64,000 bases of DNA, taken from positions 3,048,501-3,112,500 of the forward strand of contig WPIO01000013.1 of assembly GCA_009760855.2 (NCBI GenBank), given 5' to 3'. Below the pieces are notes generated by a model. That model did not search any database, was not told the origin of the DNA, and worked only from the letters and a program-made list of their open reading frames with translations. The DNA is from Cristatella mucedo. Taxonomy: Eukaryota > Bryozoa > Phylactolaemata > Cristatellidae. Positions 54,905-64,000 of the stretch are shown here, piece after piece. The translations under genes and the position numbers were made by a program. Position 1 is the stretch's first letter. Every line of letters starts with the position of its first letter.

Positions 54905-57720
54905 AAAGACATTGCCGGAATTTGGGTTCGACGAATTACGGCAATTCACTCTAAATAGGCAAAACCAGACAAGACGTTGAGGTGGCCGAGCTCAAATTTT
55001 GAGTGATTATTCTAGTACACCTTTGATTTTATGAACTCACCAAATTTCATGCCATTGTGCGCTGGCGCACTCCTGCAAACGAGCTGCAAAGATGGAGGCC
55101 TGTATTACCACCGCATTAGTACTTTTTCGGCCGCCTCAAATCCACCGCAAATCAGCAGAGCAAAGCTCCGACTAGTTTTGAATAAAAACAACGTTTTATT
55201 TAAAGTGCGCCCACAAAATTTGTTCTCACGACGTCCACTGAAGTAGATTGCAGCGGCCCGGACCATTATCGCAATCCACGCAAAACGAAGGAAATCCTGT
55301 GCTAAAAGCTTCTTTTATATTGCATAAAGCATTGAACTTCGTGGAAATTTGCTCGCAGAGTTTTACTTGCATTGGCACAGGCTCTCGTGCAATGCGCTTC
55401 AATCGATTGAAACGGCCACGCGGAAATACCACAATCCACTGCAATCAACCGCATCCACCGAAAAATGACTAGAAAGAGATTGCGCCGAGCTCCAGTTTGT
55501 ATGTATAATAATGATAACTGTGTTATATGCACATTGACGTGAATTCAAGAAATTGCGAAACCGCGTACTAGGGCAATGTGCGGCAGTCGACCAAAATGGC
55601 CTGGGCAAATACCGCAATCCACTATAATCCACTGCTAATCATCTTCAAATCGTAAACGTCTAGCTCCAATTTACATTCCATAAAAGATTAGACTCAGTTC
55701 AGAAAGAACCCACAAAATTGTTCTCCATTGTCCATTTCTCTACTCTTCGGTTATTGTGTTCTCGCACAATTTCACTTCAATTGCCACGACCTTTCTGCAG
55801 CAATGCACTGCCGTTCCAAATGCAATCGACTGCAATGGCCCTGGCCAATACCACGATCCACCGCATTCCGCTAAACAATGCCCCGAAATCGGTTTCTCAA
55901 TGCTCTAATTTTCAGTACACATTACAGCGCACTCTGTTTAAATTGCAACCACATAATTATAAGCCAACTGCAACGATATAACTGTTACCCAATTTCGCTC
56001 GTAAAATCAAGGGTAATGCATAGCAATCTTCGGCAATGACTCGGCACGAAGCAGATATCTACAATAATCCGTGGCAAATTGACCACAAACTGGATACGCC
56101 AAGCTCCGATTGTCATTGCATGTAGCATTTCATCGTTTTCAAAGTGAAACCGTAGAATTCTCAAGCTATTTTTCCCATTAATTGTCGACAACGCACGATA
56201 GTAGACAGCAACGGCTGGGGGCCAATGTCGCAATCCGTGGCAAATCGACAAGAAATCGGCTGAGCGAAGCTCCAATTATCATTCCACTCAACATCCCACT
56301 GCGTGTGCACATAGTTCCAACCAATTATGAGCGTTTAATCTCGTGCAATGCATAGCAATCGACGGAATGGGCTGGGTAAATGAGACAATCCATCGTAATC
56401 CATCACAGACCATCGGGAAGTGGTTGGGCCAAGCTCAAACTTTTCTTACGCATCGCAGCGAACTGTGTTTAGAGTACAACCGCATCCTTTCAAGCAATCG
56501 CGTACGTACAAGTGAGAGCAGTGAACGGCAATCAAACGCAATGGCCCGGGCCAATACCCGAACCCACCGTATGTTGACGAGAAATTGGCAGCGCGAAGCT
56601 CCAATTGTCATTACATATAACATTTCGCTATGTCCAAAGTAAAACCGTAGCATTTTCAAGCTGCTTTGCTCATTATTTGTCGGCAATGCACGACAATCGA
56701 CAGCAACGGTCGGGGAGAATACTGCAATCCGTGGCTAATCGACAAAATTGGCTGCGTAAATGCAATTTGCATTCCACGGAACATCTCACTGCACGCGCGA
56801 ATAATTTGCACCCGTAGTGCGCTTTCAATAGCCGGCAATGCACGGCAATCGAATGGAATTGCAATGGAAGATACGGCAATCCGAGGCAAATCGACCGCAA
56901 ATTGGCTTTGAGACGCTCCAGTGGTCATCGCACATTACATTTCGCAGTGCTCACTGTGAAACCGTGAAATTGTTAAGTGCTTTGCTCGCTACTCGTTGGC
57001 AATGCGCAGCAATCGACTGCAATGGCCGAGGTTGCGATGCAATAAATTATTCTTAGGTATTCGTCAAGAAGTGGATTTTACAAAGCTCTATTGTGGATTG
57101 CACATTCGATACCCCTCGGCTTCAAGATAACTCCCGGCATCTTCTAGCAACGAACAAGTTCGTTCTCGGCGATTGTACACTTGTACGCTGTACTTGCTGT
57201 ACTTGCTGTACACCCCGCTGTCCACTCGTACGTACTAAAAATGCACCAGAACTCGGCTTGGTACAGATGAAAACGTGATTGCTGTGGAAATACAGTGCGA
57301 TTCAAGTCAGCCAACTATTGTCAAGGTTTCTGGCATTCCCTTTGTCTGCGAATGAGCTGCACACATCCGGACAATTATACAAAAGCGATGTACCTTCAAT
57401 CGACCAATAACCAAGAACAAATTATTACAAATTGGACGGGCGATAGTCAAACTTTAACTGCACGTTGCACTGAACTCTTTTTAACGAGTACAGAGTAGCA
57501 GAGCATCACGCTCATGCGATGCACTGCTATTGCTTACAATCGCCTAGCCTATTGCTTACAATCGCCTGGCCCCACCGAATGCGTACCAAAAGCCGCTTAG
57601 GCTGTGACTGCGCTATACAAAACTCTCCTGCGTAACACCCACATGGTCTTTATGACTTTGTGGAGTTACAGACGGAGATACATTACTAGGCCGTTATCAG
57701 CTCCACTCCACCACAAACTG
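54905..57720 (+). repeat. Satellite block 3: direct, more diverged copy of the ~170-bp repeat array
   Basis: Starts like block 1 (GACGAATTACGGCAATTCAC, then CACCAAATTTCATGCCATTG) and continues with the same GCAATCGAC/GCAATGGCC cores at roughly 150-190-base spacing (for example 55400, 55830, 56360, 56530, 56690, 56840, 57010). Similarity to block 1 is lower than that of block 2. Confidence 0.75.
57577..57688 (+). mobile_element. LINE-B 3' terminus inserted in satellite block 3
   Basis: ACCGAATGCGTACCAAAAGC, CTCTCCTGCGTAACACCCAC, ATGGTCTTTATGACTTTGTG, GAGTTACAGACGGAGATACA, TTAC. Satellite sequence stands on both sides. Confidence 0.85.
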
Positions 57721-58160
57721 ACCAGGATTTACCTTCTAGACTTTTGATTGCCTATAGCTGTGCTTAAAGCTACAAACCGTGTTTAAATTTTGTATGCAAA
57801 AGCTTACCATCACTGGAAAAAGTTGCCGCGGTAATGGACGCCAATGTCTGGGAGCGGCTTCTGGCTTGCTCAGGCTAGTATTACATTCACCCAAATAGTT
57901 CCTACTGAAAATACACTCGCCTAAGTGGGCAGACATAGCATGAGTCTCGCAAACATTGATTGCGAGTGGACGAGCGACGACAAACAAAGTTTGCCTTTTG
58001 TGATAATTGCGGAGGTATGTGAGTGGCCGATTACCTGTGGTAATAACCTGGATTGGTGCACGTGACCCTCCGCCTGGGTTGCAGGTAACTTTAAGTAGCG
58101 ATCCCTTGGCCAGACCCGTAGAGGGCTTCGCAGTGTTTGGCATCCGGTGAGGTGATTAGG
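57721..58160. other. Stretch without supported gene
   Basis: Minus frames 57736-58143 and 57921-58259 are open but overlap each other and lack splice support; nothing recognised. Confidence 0.3.
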
Positions 58161-58164
58161 ACTG

Positions 58165-58300
58165 CGGTCGGTGAAACTGCAGCGAGGCGTGTCGTGAGCT
58201 TTGCAGTTGCCATTATTGCACCACTTCTCATCAACCTGCACTGACTCCCTGTCAAGCAACGCATCGACTTTAAGGTACCGTCACTCACTTTTAGGTCTAA
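58165..58300 (+). mobile_element. LINE-A short coding remnant
   Basis: Reads like RRVVSFAVAIIAPLLINLH and LPVKQRIDFKVPSLTFRS, matching the LINE-A block CHITPLLADLHWLPVKQRID. No tail. Confidence 0.7.
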
Positions 58301-59310
58301 TGCTGGGGAAATTAAATAATGGCACGGCACAGCACAGCTTTCCTGGAGCATATCATTCCACTTTTTGGCTACGTTTGGGTCGGACGTTTTACGAGCCTGC
58401 ATGTGTCTTACGAGACACTGCATCGAAAAGAATGGCCCGGATGTCCACGAGTAGCAGTGCAGGCAGCGCGTTCGCTTGTTGCTATCGTACTGCAGCGGAA
58501 ATAGGCAAATCCGTTGAAATCATCGATGTCAGCAAAATCCAGAAACCGGTCAGCGACTTGTCACTTGTGAACTGTGCCCCTAGACAGAACAAAGGCTCAG
58601 CTTGCAGCTGTGCTTGCTCGTGCGAGTAACTTTGGCCCTATAGCTTAATATGTTTTGTTATCAAAAGATATACCTGATAGACCAGTCTGCAAAAGGTAGT
58701 TTAGTCAATGATTAGTTTAGGCTCATAGCTGACAAGCAGCAACCTGGACACGTGTAGTGATCGTATGTTGTATGCGGTAACGAGAATCTGTCTCGGCGAG
58801 ATCATTGAAACGGTGAAGAAATCTGCGACGTGGACGACCGTGCCATGTGCATGCTATCGCCGAAGGGTCGATGCGTGTATGCTGTTTCCTAACGATTTGA
58901 ATTCAGTCGACGTCACTTAGCCACCAAGTTCTCGCATTCCCTACCCGCCAAGCTCTAGCTTGTGAAAAGAAGGCGTACCTGAGTTCTGACCGTATATAAA
59001 TGTCGGTCATTGTAAGCGGTTGCTTTCCGTAAACAACTTCCGTAATAGCTGTGCTTACGTAAACAGTCATCCAACTGCGCTCAGCATCGTACCTTTGTGT
59101 TCAGCTATTGCCTATCATGCTCACACTATTCAAGCGCTGGATTTTAATTTATCAAAAAACTATAAACAAAGATGCATCATCCTTGTGAGAAATTTGTTAA
59201 CCAGACAGCGGCAAGATCGATTCATGACGTAACCGTTTTCGGTCATAATTGTCCTTTGCTTAAGCAGCTCCGGAGGTTCCCGACTGATCGGTACTTACAC
59301 AATATATTTT
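58301..59310. other. Stretch without supported gene
   Basis: A plus frame to 58629 and a minus frame to 58423 overlap. No good splice borders found. Confidence 0.3.
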
Positions 59311-59317
59311 TTGTCAG

Positions 59318-59398
59318 ACGTACAGGGCCCCGAATGGCTTGGTACTTGCCTGCAAAACGAAAGGTCACACTCCTGGAACGTTCCTCCCCAGCCCTCAG
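59318..59398 (+). CDS. Candidate internal exon, plus-strand gene
   Basis: Acceptor AATATATTTTTTGTCAG and donor CCCTCAG|GTAGTG. Two bases, 26 codons (VQGPEWLGTCLQNERSHSWN, then VPPQPS) and one base. The leftover G plus CA of the next candidate exon makes Ala. The intron between them would be only 40 bases, which is unusually short; alternatively only one of the two exons is used. Family unknown. Confidence 0.35.
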
Positions 59399-59438
59399 GT
59401 AGTGTACGATTAATAAATATCTTTCATTTTCACCTTAG

Positions 59439-59586
59439 CACCACTACAGCTGCGTGAGTCTGAAGTCGTACTGATTAATGTAGCAGCTCGCCATACCGCT
59501 AATGTTTTAGCGATCGCCGAAACTCTCATGCTGGCACCGAAGCTGGCCGTGGAGGGCTTCTGGCGTGTTTTCCAGCTAACCACAAG
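59439..59586 (+). CDS. Candidate exon with amphipathic/hydrophobic segment, plus-strand gene
   Basis: Acceptor CTTTCATTTTCACCTTAG. It encodes PLQLRESEVVLINVAARHTA, then NVLAIAETLMLAPKLAVEGF, then WRVFQLTT, and would end at ACAAG|GTCTGC (a weak donor) with AG left over. If not spliced there, the frame runs to a TGA at 59612-59614 (RSASPAPPE), making this a terminal exon. The opposite strand is also open. Not recognised. Confidence 0.4.
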
Positions 59587-60244
59587 GTCTGCTTCGCCTG
59601 CACCGCCCGAATGACGCACACCCGCGGTCTCTTGACCCTAGTTGAGCGTTCGTACTAACGACGGCAGAGGAAGTACGGGTAGTAAATCTTGCCCGTATAC
59701 GCTTACATTTGCACTTCGTGATGGATTAAATAGATCGTCCTGAACTGCCACTTCCATGCCTATCGCGAAAATTAAATAAAGCCACCAACCTGCGACGACT
59801 GTGCAAATACGCGCGTTCAAAAAAATGTAGCCTCGCCTGATTTGTGAGATTGATTTCGCCATCGGCTGCAGCGTGCGAACACAAAGCTGCTTAGCCATCG
59901 AGTGAGCGCTCGGTAAGCTCTCATTCGTCGTACCTATTCTCTATGGGGCCAGACGGATTGACACATTGACAGGCACGCATATACTTACTTCAGAAAGTGA
60001 GGCCCATGGGCTGACGTGTTGGCTGACGCTTCCTCTGGGAGATTTGTGCAGCTTAGTTCTGGATTTGGCCTTCGCCCTATGTAACCGATTGCCTTAACCT
60101 ACTTGGTCGCCCTACTTTTGGGATAATCTGCAGAAGTGCCACTGTCAGTGTGCTTTCATCACATCCGTGGGCCGTTTGACAAAAGCAGTCGGTTGCTAAT
60201 CCTGCAGAATGCTGCCAACTAACTAACCGATCCTAATTTTGCAG

Positions 60245-60330
60245 CTTGCACCATTCACCGCAGCACGGCGGCTACATGCGGAAGCTTATGAAAGAGCCGA
60301 GCGTTCGGCCGCCCGACGCCAGCAATCCTG
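60245..60330 (+). CDS. Candidate internal exon, plus-strand gene
   Basis: A good acceptor (CTAACCGATCCTAATTTTGCAG, with branch-like CTAAC/CTAAT upstream) and donor AATCCTG|GTAACC. One base, 28 codons (LHHSPQHGGYMRKLMKEPSV, then RPPDASNP) and one base. The phases fit both 59439-59586 before and 61009-61259 after. If the donor is not used, the frame stays open to 60479. Polar, Pro- and His-rich; family unknown. Confidence 0.45.
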
Positions 60331-61008
60331 GTAACCCGGACGACGAGTTCGGCACCTCAACAACAGCATACTGCTGGCATTTCAGCCGGCTTTCGTGTGG
60401 CAGTACTCACCACGGGCAGTCCTTGGCGATGGCAATTGCTTGTAACGTTCGATTTAAGCACCCTCGTCATTGGCTCTGACAATGAATAGTGCTCTGGTCT
60501 TGGCGATAGTGCTAAACTTTCCCACTTCAAATCACACACTTTGCGTACACATGAAGAATAACATCGTAAGACATTGCAGGGATAAAATAGGTATACCACT
60601 GCGTGAACGACAAAAGCTAGTCGATTGGATTTTTGGAGATTATTGAGTGCTGCCATCTGCTACTGATCTCTTGTTCGAAGAGAGGGTTGCCAGCTTGTAT
60701 TGCCACGCGTTTGCATACCCATCGTTGCTTATGTACATGTAATCTACAATTATACCCAAACTCCAGTATGGCGTGTTTGGTGTTGCCTGGTCCACAACGT
60801 CCGTTAGAACCTCGTGGACAGTGATGACACCCATAGTTTGAATCGCGTTACGAAGGTCATTCCTGAATGGATAGGCAGAACTTTGCTCGAACTACTTACA
60901 CAAATACTCACACAACACATGCGCAGCCAATTCATAGGCTTGGAGCTCGCTGTTATGGGAAGTGGCGAGAACAGACTAGCTGCAAGCGTGGATAAACTTC
61001 ATGCGCAG

Positions 61009-61259
61009 CCGTATGTGCACAGCTCCATGGCCGCCGTCGACCAGCCGTGGATGATGGCGAGCTTCCTGCGGGCTCCAGGGCTGAGTCGTCGATCGGAAGT
61101 CGCCGTGTCCTCAGCGGGTTGTCCGGCTCTCCCGAGGCCCCCCCCCGGAGCAAGCCAGAAACCATGCCAGAAACGAAGCGTGGCATGCCGAGAGGTGAAG
61201 CCGAGAGGTCACTGTCGCGTCATGCCGAGAGGTCACCGTCGCGCCAGCAGAAATTCTAA
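61009..61259 (+). CDS. Candidate terminal exon, basic Ser/Arg/Glu-rich C-terminus
   Basis: Acceptor AACTTCATGCGCAG (or GTATGTGCACAG at 61022). Two bases, then VCAQLHGRRRPAVDDGELPA, then GSRAESSIGSRRVLSGLSGS, PEAPPRSKPETMPETKRGMP and RGEAERSLSRHAERSPSRQQ KF, then TAA at 61257. It contains an internal short repeat (AERSLSRH/AERSPSRQ). Third codon positions are GC-rich, and the frame looks more like protein than the other five. Probably a disordered, phosphorylatable tail (inference). No AATAAA follows closely. Confidence 0.5.
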
Positions 61260-61586
61260 TCCTCCGATAGCAGCCTGGAAACGTACTCTTAGTGGAGTTA
61301 CAGTTGGACAGTTGGAGGGAGATGTGCAATACATTTTTACTTAGATCGGCTCAGCCATAAAGGTCGCTCTCATGAACAGCAATTATGAAAAATCGCGCTG
61401 CATACACGTTACATGACGGAGTTTTTTCTGGAAGTCTGATCAAGTTTCCTTCCTTGGCTAATGTAAGTAACAGCCATTTTACATAATGAGAAAATTATGG
61501 GACACTTCCGATTCAGGCTATCTATGCTTTGGCGTTGGGCAACCCAAAAATATCCTTGGATGGTCCGGCCGATCGGCACAGTAAAG

Positions 61587-62111
61587 TTATATACCGTATT
61601 TTCGCGTATATAAGACGTGTCTTATACAAAGTTGTACGTACCCCGCAGCCAGGGTGCGTCTTATATATGTCTGCGTCTTATGTAAAACATTTTTACACAA
61701 ATCGTCAAAAACCGCGCCTTATAAATGGGTGCATATTTTAATTGGGTGCGTTTTATATGCGCAAAAAAACGGTAAGTATCGTTTAACACACACGAACGGT
61801 ACAATGTGTGATATTGAAGGACGATTATTGCAGTCAATGTTTCACGATTCAAGGTTTCACGATTCAAGATTTTCGTTCTTGGTTGTAAAAAATTGGGTAA
61901 GTGATTATCACGTGTACCAATCCAATGCAGGCAACTCCAAATTTAAAATCCTTTCGTTTCAATGTTTTTTATACCGTAATTATTGCAGATCGAAGTTAAT
62001 TCGGAGTAAAAAATTTTAATTTATATAATGTGGTTATGTCTAATACTTTTTCTATTGTTATTAATTATCGCAGCAAAAACTGCGGCGTCTATACTACCTA
62101 TACATCCGCGT

Positions 62112-62186
<75 letters not shown>

Positions 62187-62296
62187 GTGCGTCTTATGTA
62201 AAATTTTGTTTGCACAAATCGTCAAAACCCGCGTCTTCTATACGGGTGCGTCTTATAATTAGGTGCGCCTTATATGCGCAAAAATACGGTAATTAT
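61587..62296. mobile_element. TA-flanked MITE, possibly a duplicated or nested pair
   Basis: The left end TATACCGTATTTTCGCGTAT and ATAAGACG is matched by the complement of the right ends TTATATGCGCAAAAAAACGG (to 61772) and TTATATGCGCAAAAATACGG (to 62290), giving about 25-base imperfect inverted repeats next to TA. The internal block GGGTGCGTCTTATGTAAA, ACACAAATCGTCAAAA occurs in both halves (61660-61720 and 62185-62235). No coding capacity. TA flanks suggest a Tc1/mariner-type helper, but that is inference. Confidence 0.65.
62117..62184. repeat. (AT)n microsatellite inside the MITE
   Basis: About 34 AT units. Confidence 0.97.
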
Positions 62297-62299
62297 TAC

Positions 62300-62540
62300 A
62301 CGTAAGAGTTGTTATAATATACAGGCATAATACAAGTAAGCAGGTTACAGTATGCAAGTGAATGTTATGCTTAGGGAAAGAGAGCAATGGGAATTGAATG
62401 GACCCGAATGGGGCTAAACCGAACCAAATAGTCACCATAGGCAGCCGTGGGGAGTCCTACATTAAGGCACACGCTCGCTAAGCCTCTCCCCCCCCCCGGA
62501 AAATTGGCTCGGGCCTGCCGGGCTGCTTGAATTATGATTC
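62300..62540. other. Stretch without supported gene
   Basis: Nothing recognised apart from a short C run near 62487-62496. Confidence 0.35.
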
Positions 62541-62544
62541 TTCC

Positions 62545-63590
62545 CAGCAGCCCTCCAGCACGTCGAGTTCTCTCGACTCCCTTGCTGCATGTATTGATGA
62601 CATTCACACATGTATGGCAGCAAACTTTCTTCAATTGAATGATGATAAAACCAATTTACTAGTTATGGGCAAACAAGTGCGATTCAGAAATGGGGAAGGT
62701 TAACTCTCACAATAAGCTCTGCCAACATATATCATGTTGAATCTGTACGAAGTCTAGGTGTCATGTTCTAAAGTGTTCTTCCATTATACGACCACATCAG
62801 CTCTACAGTCCAGTCTGCCTACTTTCAGCTACATAACATTGCTAAAATTCGGGCTTGTTTAGATAAGGATGCCATGACTAAGTTGGTCCATGCATTTGTG
62901 ACATCCCGTCTTGACTTGTGTAACTCACTGTTTGCTGGTCTACCGGCATGTGCAATCAGGCGATTACAGACGGTGCAAAAGTCTGCAGCTAGGCTTGTCT
63001 GTCGTGAGCGTTGAAGTTGCCACTTCACACCACTTCTCGCCGACCTGCACTGGCTCCCCCAAGCAACGATGCATCGATTTCATGGTTCTGTCACTCACTT
63101 TTAGGTCCCTTCATTCTTTGGCTCCAGCCTACCTATCAGAACTACTCCTCACCAGGCTACGCATCGTACCACGCGCTTTTCGGTCTATTTTTGTAGCCAT
63201 AACTCGTACAAACCTCAAATCCTTTAGAGACTGTGCCTTTAGTTCGTATACTCCCAAAGTCTGGACCTCACTTCCGACTTGCGTCACGACATCTCTTGAC
63301 TTGACCACATTTAAAAAGAAACCAAAATGCATCTATTGATCGCAGCATTTAGTGGGTCCACGTTATTTCTCTTTTGTGTGCTTACTCGTGCTGACACTAT
63401 GCATGCTGCCACTAGCCATACTTGCATGCTGACATAGTGCATGTCATCCTTAACCGTGGTATTCTCGCTGTTATTAAGCATTCTACCACTAACCATTTGA
63501 TCGTGCTTTCTTTGCAGCAAAAGTAAAGTGCCTAAAAAGAGATTGAGTTTTCTGAGGGCGCTATATCAAATGTATGATTTTTATTACGTA
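62545..63590 (+). mobile_element. LINE-A, 5'-truncated copy
   Basis: Begins just after the YADD region (CCCAGCAGCCCTCCAGCACG, TCGAGTTCTCTCGACTCC), with TNLLVMGKQV, CVTHCLL/CNSLFAGLPACAI and RRLQTVQKSAARLVCRE remnants. It continues to GAGGGCGCTATATCAAATGT and an AT-rich tail. Several frameshifts. Confidence 0.85.
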
Positions 63591-63689
63591 TATATATAAA
63601 TATATATATGTCAAGATAAAATAAAGAATATAATGCAGTGTGCCGAATTCACAAACAAGCTGAACAGGGCAGACAAAGCGGTTTGGAGA

Positions 63690-63757
63690 GCGCCTAGAAA
63701 GAGATTGAGTTCTCTGAGGGCGCTTTATCGAGTTCAATATTATTATTATTATTACTA
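63690..63757 (+). mobile_element. LINE-A 3' terminus
   Basis: GCGCCTAGAAAGAGATTGAG, TTCTCTGAGGGCGCTTTATC, GAGTTCAATATTATTATTAT. Only the last ~65 bases of the element are present. Confidence 0.85.
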
Positions 63758-64000
63758 GTTGCAGTGGCTCATGGCTGTTGGGCCAATCACAAGGCCAAAA
63801 ACTATGAGCATGTGTTTCAGGCTCTTATAAAGGACTATACTAAAATGGGTTGCAGAATTTTCCTCAAATTAGACATCTTGACAAATGGATTTTTGGACAA
63901 TTGGATCATCTTGACAAATTCAATGAGAAAATAAGAGTTTACTTAGAAGCAAAGCGAGCATAGTCATTACGACATACCGGACTTTAAACGTCGTTACCAA

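Noticed and set aside
43150-57720. Spaced repeats as a CRISPR array
   Set aside because: Repeats are diverged, monomers are contiguous at about 170 bases, there are no identical short repeats with unique spacers, and the setting is eukaryotic.

Overview
This window looks like intron-rich animal nuclear DNA, from an invertebrate as far as I can judge. It has no bacterial gene packing. It is dominated by non-LTR retrotransposons, tRNA-derived SINEs, a hAT DNA transposon, long simple repeats and diverged satellite. Exon-like pieces have GT..AG borders and sit kilobases apart. I cannot name the phylum.

Genes. On the minus strand, from about 26.7 kb down to the window start, I assembled a chain of exons whose splice phases fit: 26510-26755 (weak), 21313-21476, 15962-16117, 6122-6318, 1444-1534 and 112-256 (weak). 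The 21.4 kb exon encodes one hydrophobic membrane segment followed by a Cys/His/Arg-rich stop-transfer sequence. The exons after it would encode a Ser/Gly/Pro-rich cytoplasmic tail. On the plus strand near 59.3-61.3 kb, four shorter phase-compatible exons (59318-59398, 59439-59586, 60245-60330, 61009-61259) look like the 3' end of another gene. I recognise neither product. Three more isolated coding-like segments lie at 25245-25446, 29871-30363 and 34911-34978.

Mobile DNA. LINE-A is an L2/CR1-type element with an (ATT)n 3' tail. It occurs about twenty times, nearly always 5'-truncated. The best copy (30630-32705, minus) keeps an almost open reverse transcriptase frame broken by one missing base. 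LINE-B has an ATTAC-type tail and is present in about seven pieces. SINE1 and SINE2 are tRNA-like. The last ~60 bases of SINE2 match the 3' end of LINE-A, which suggests LINE-A mobilised it. Several nested insertions show the relative order of events.

Most unusual region (42.8-57.7 kb). A hAT transposon, with terminal inverted repeats at 42783 and 49039 and a broken Charlie/ZBED-type transposase, contains about 3.4 kb of a diverged ~170-bp tandem repeat built around a GCAATCGAC core. The same block recurs outside the element, once inverted (52850-54775) and once direct but more diverged (54905-57720). The last two form a large imperfect palindrome around 54.84 kb. A LINE-B insertion in the first block is absent from the inverted copy, so the empty site is visible.

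The remaining stretches are intronic or intergenic DNA with microsatellites, CpG-rich patches at about 0.9-1.9, 2.9-3.2, 6.1-6.4 and 26.2-27.4 kb, and a TA-flanked MITE at 61.6-62.3 kb. I saw no rRNA, no CRISPR array and no convincing stand-alone tRNA gene.
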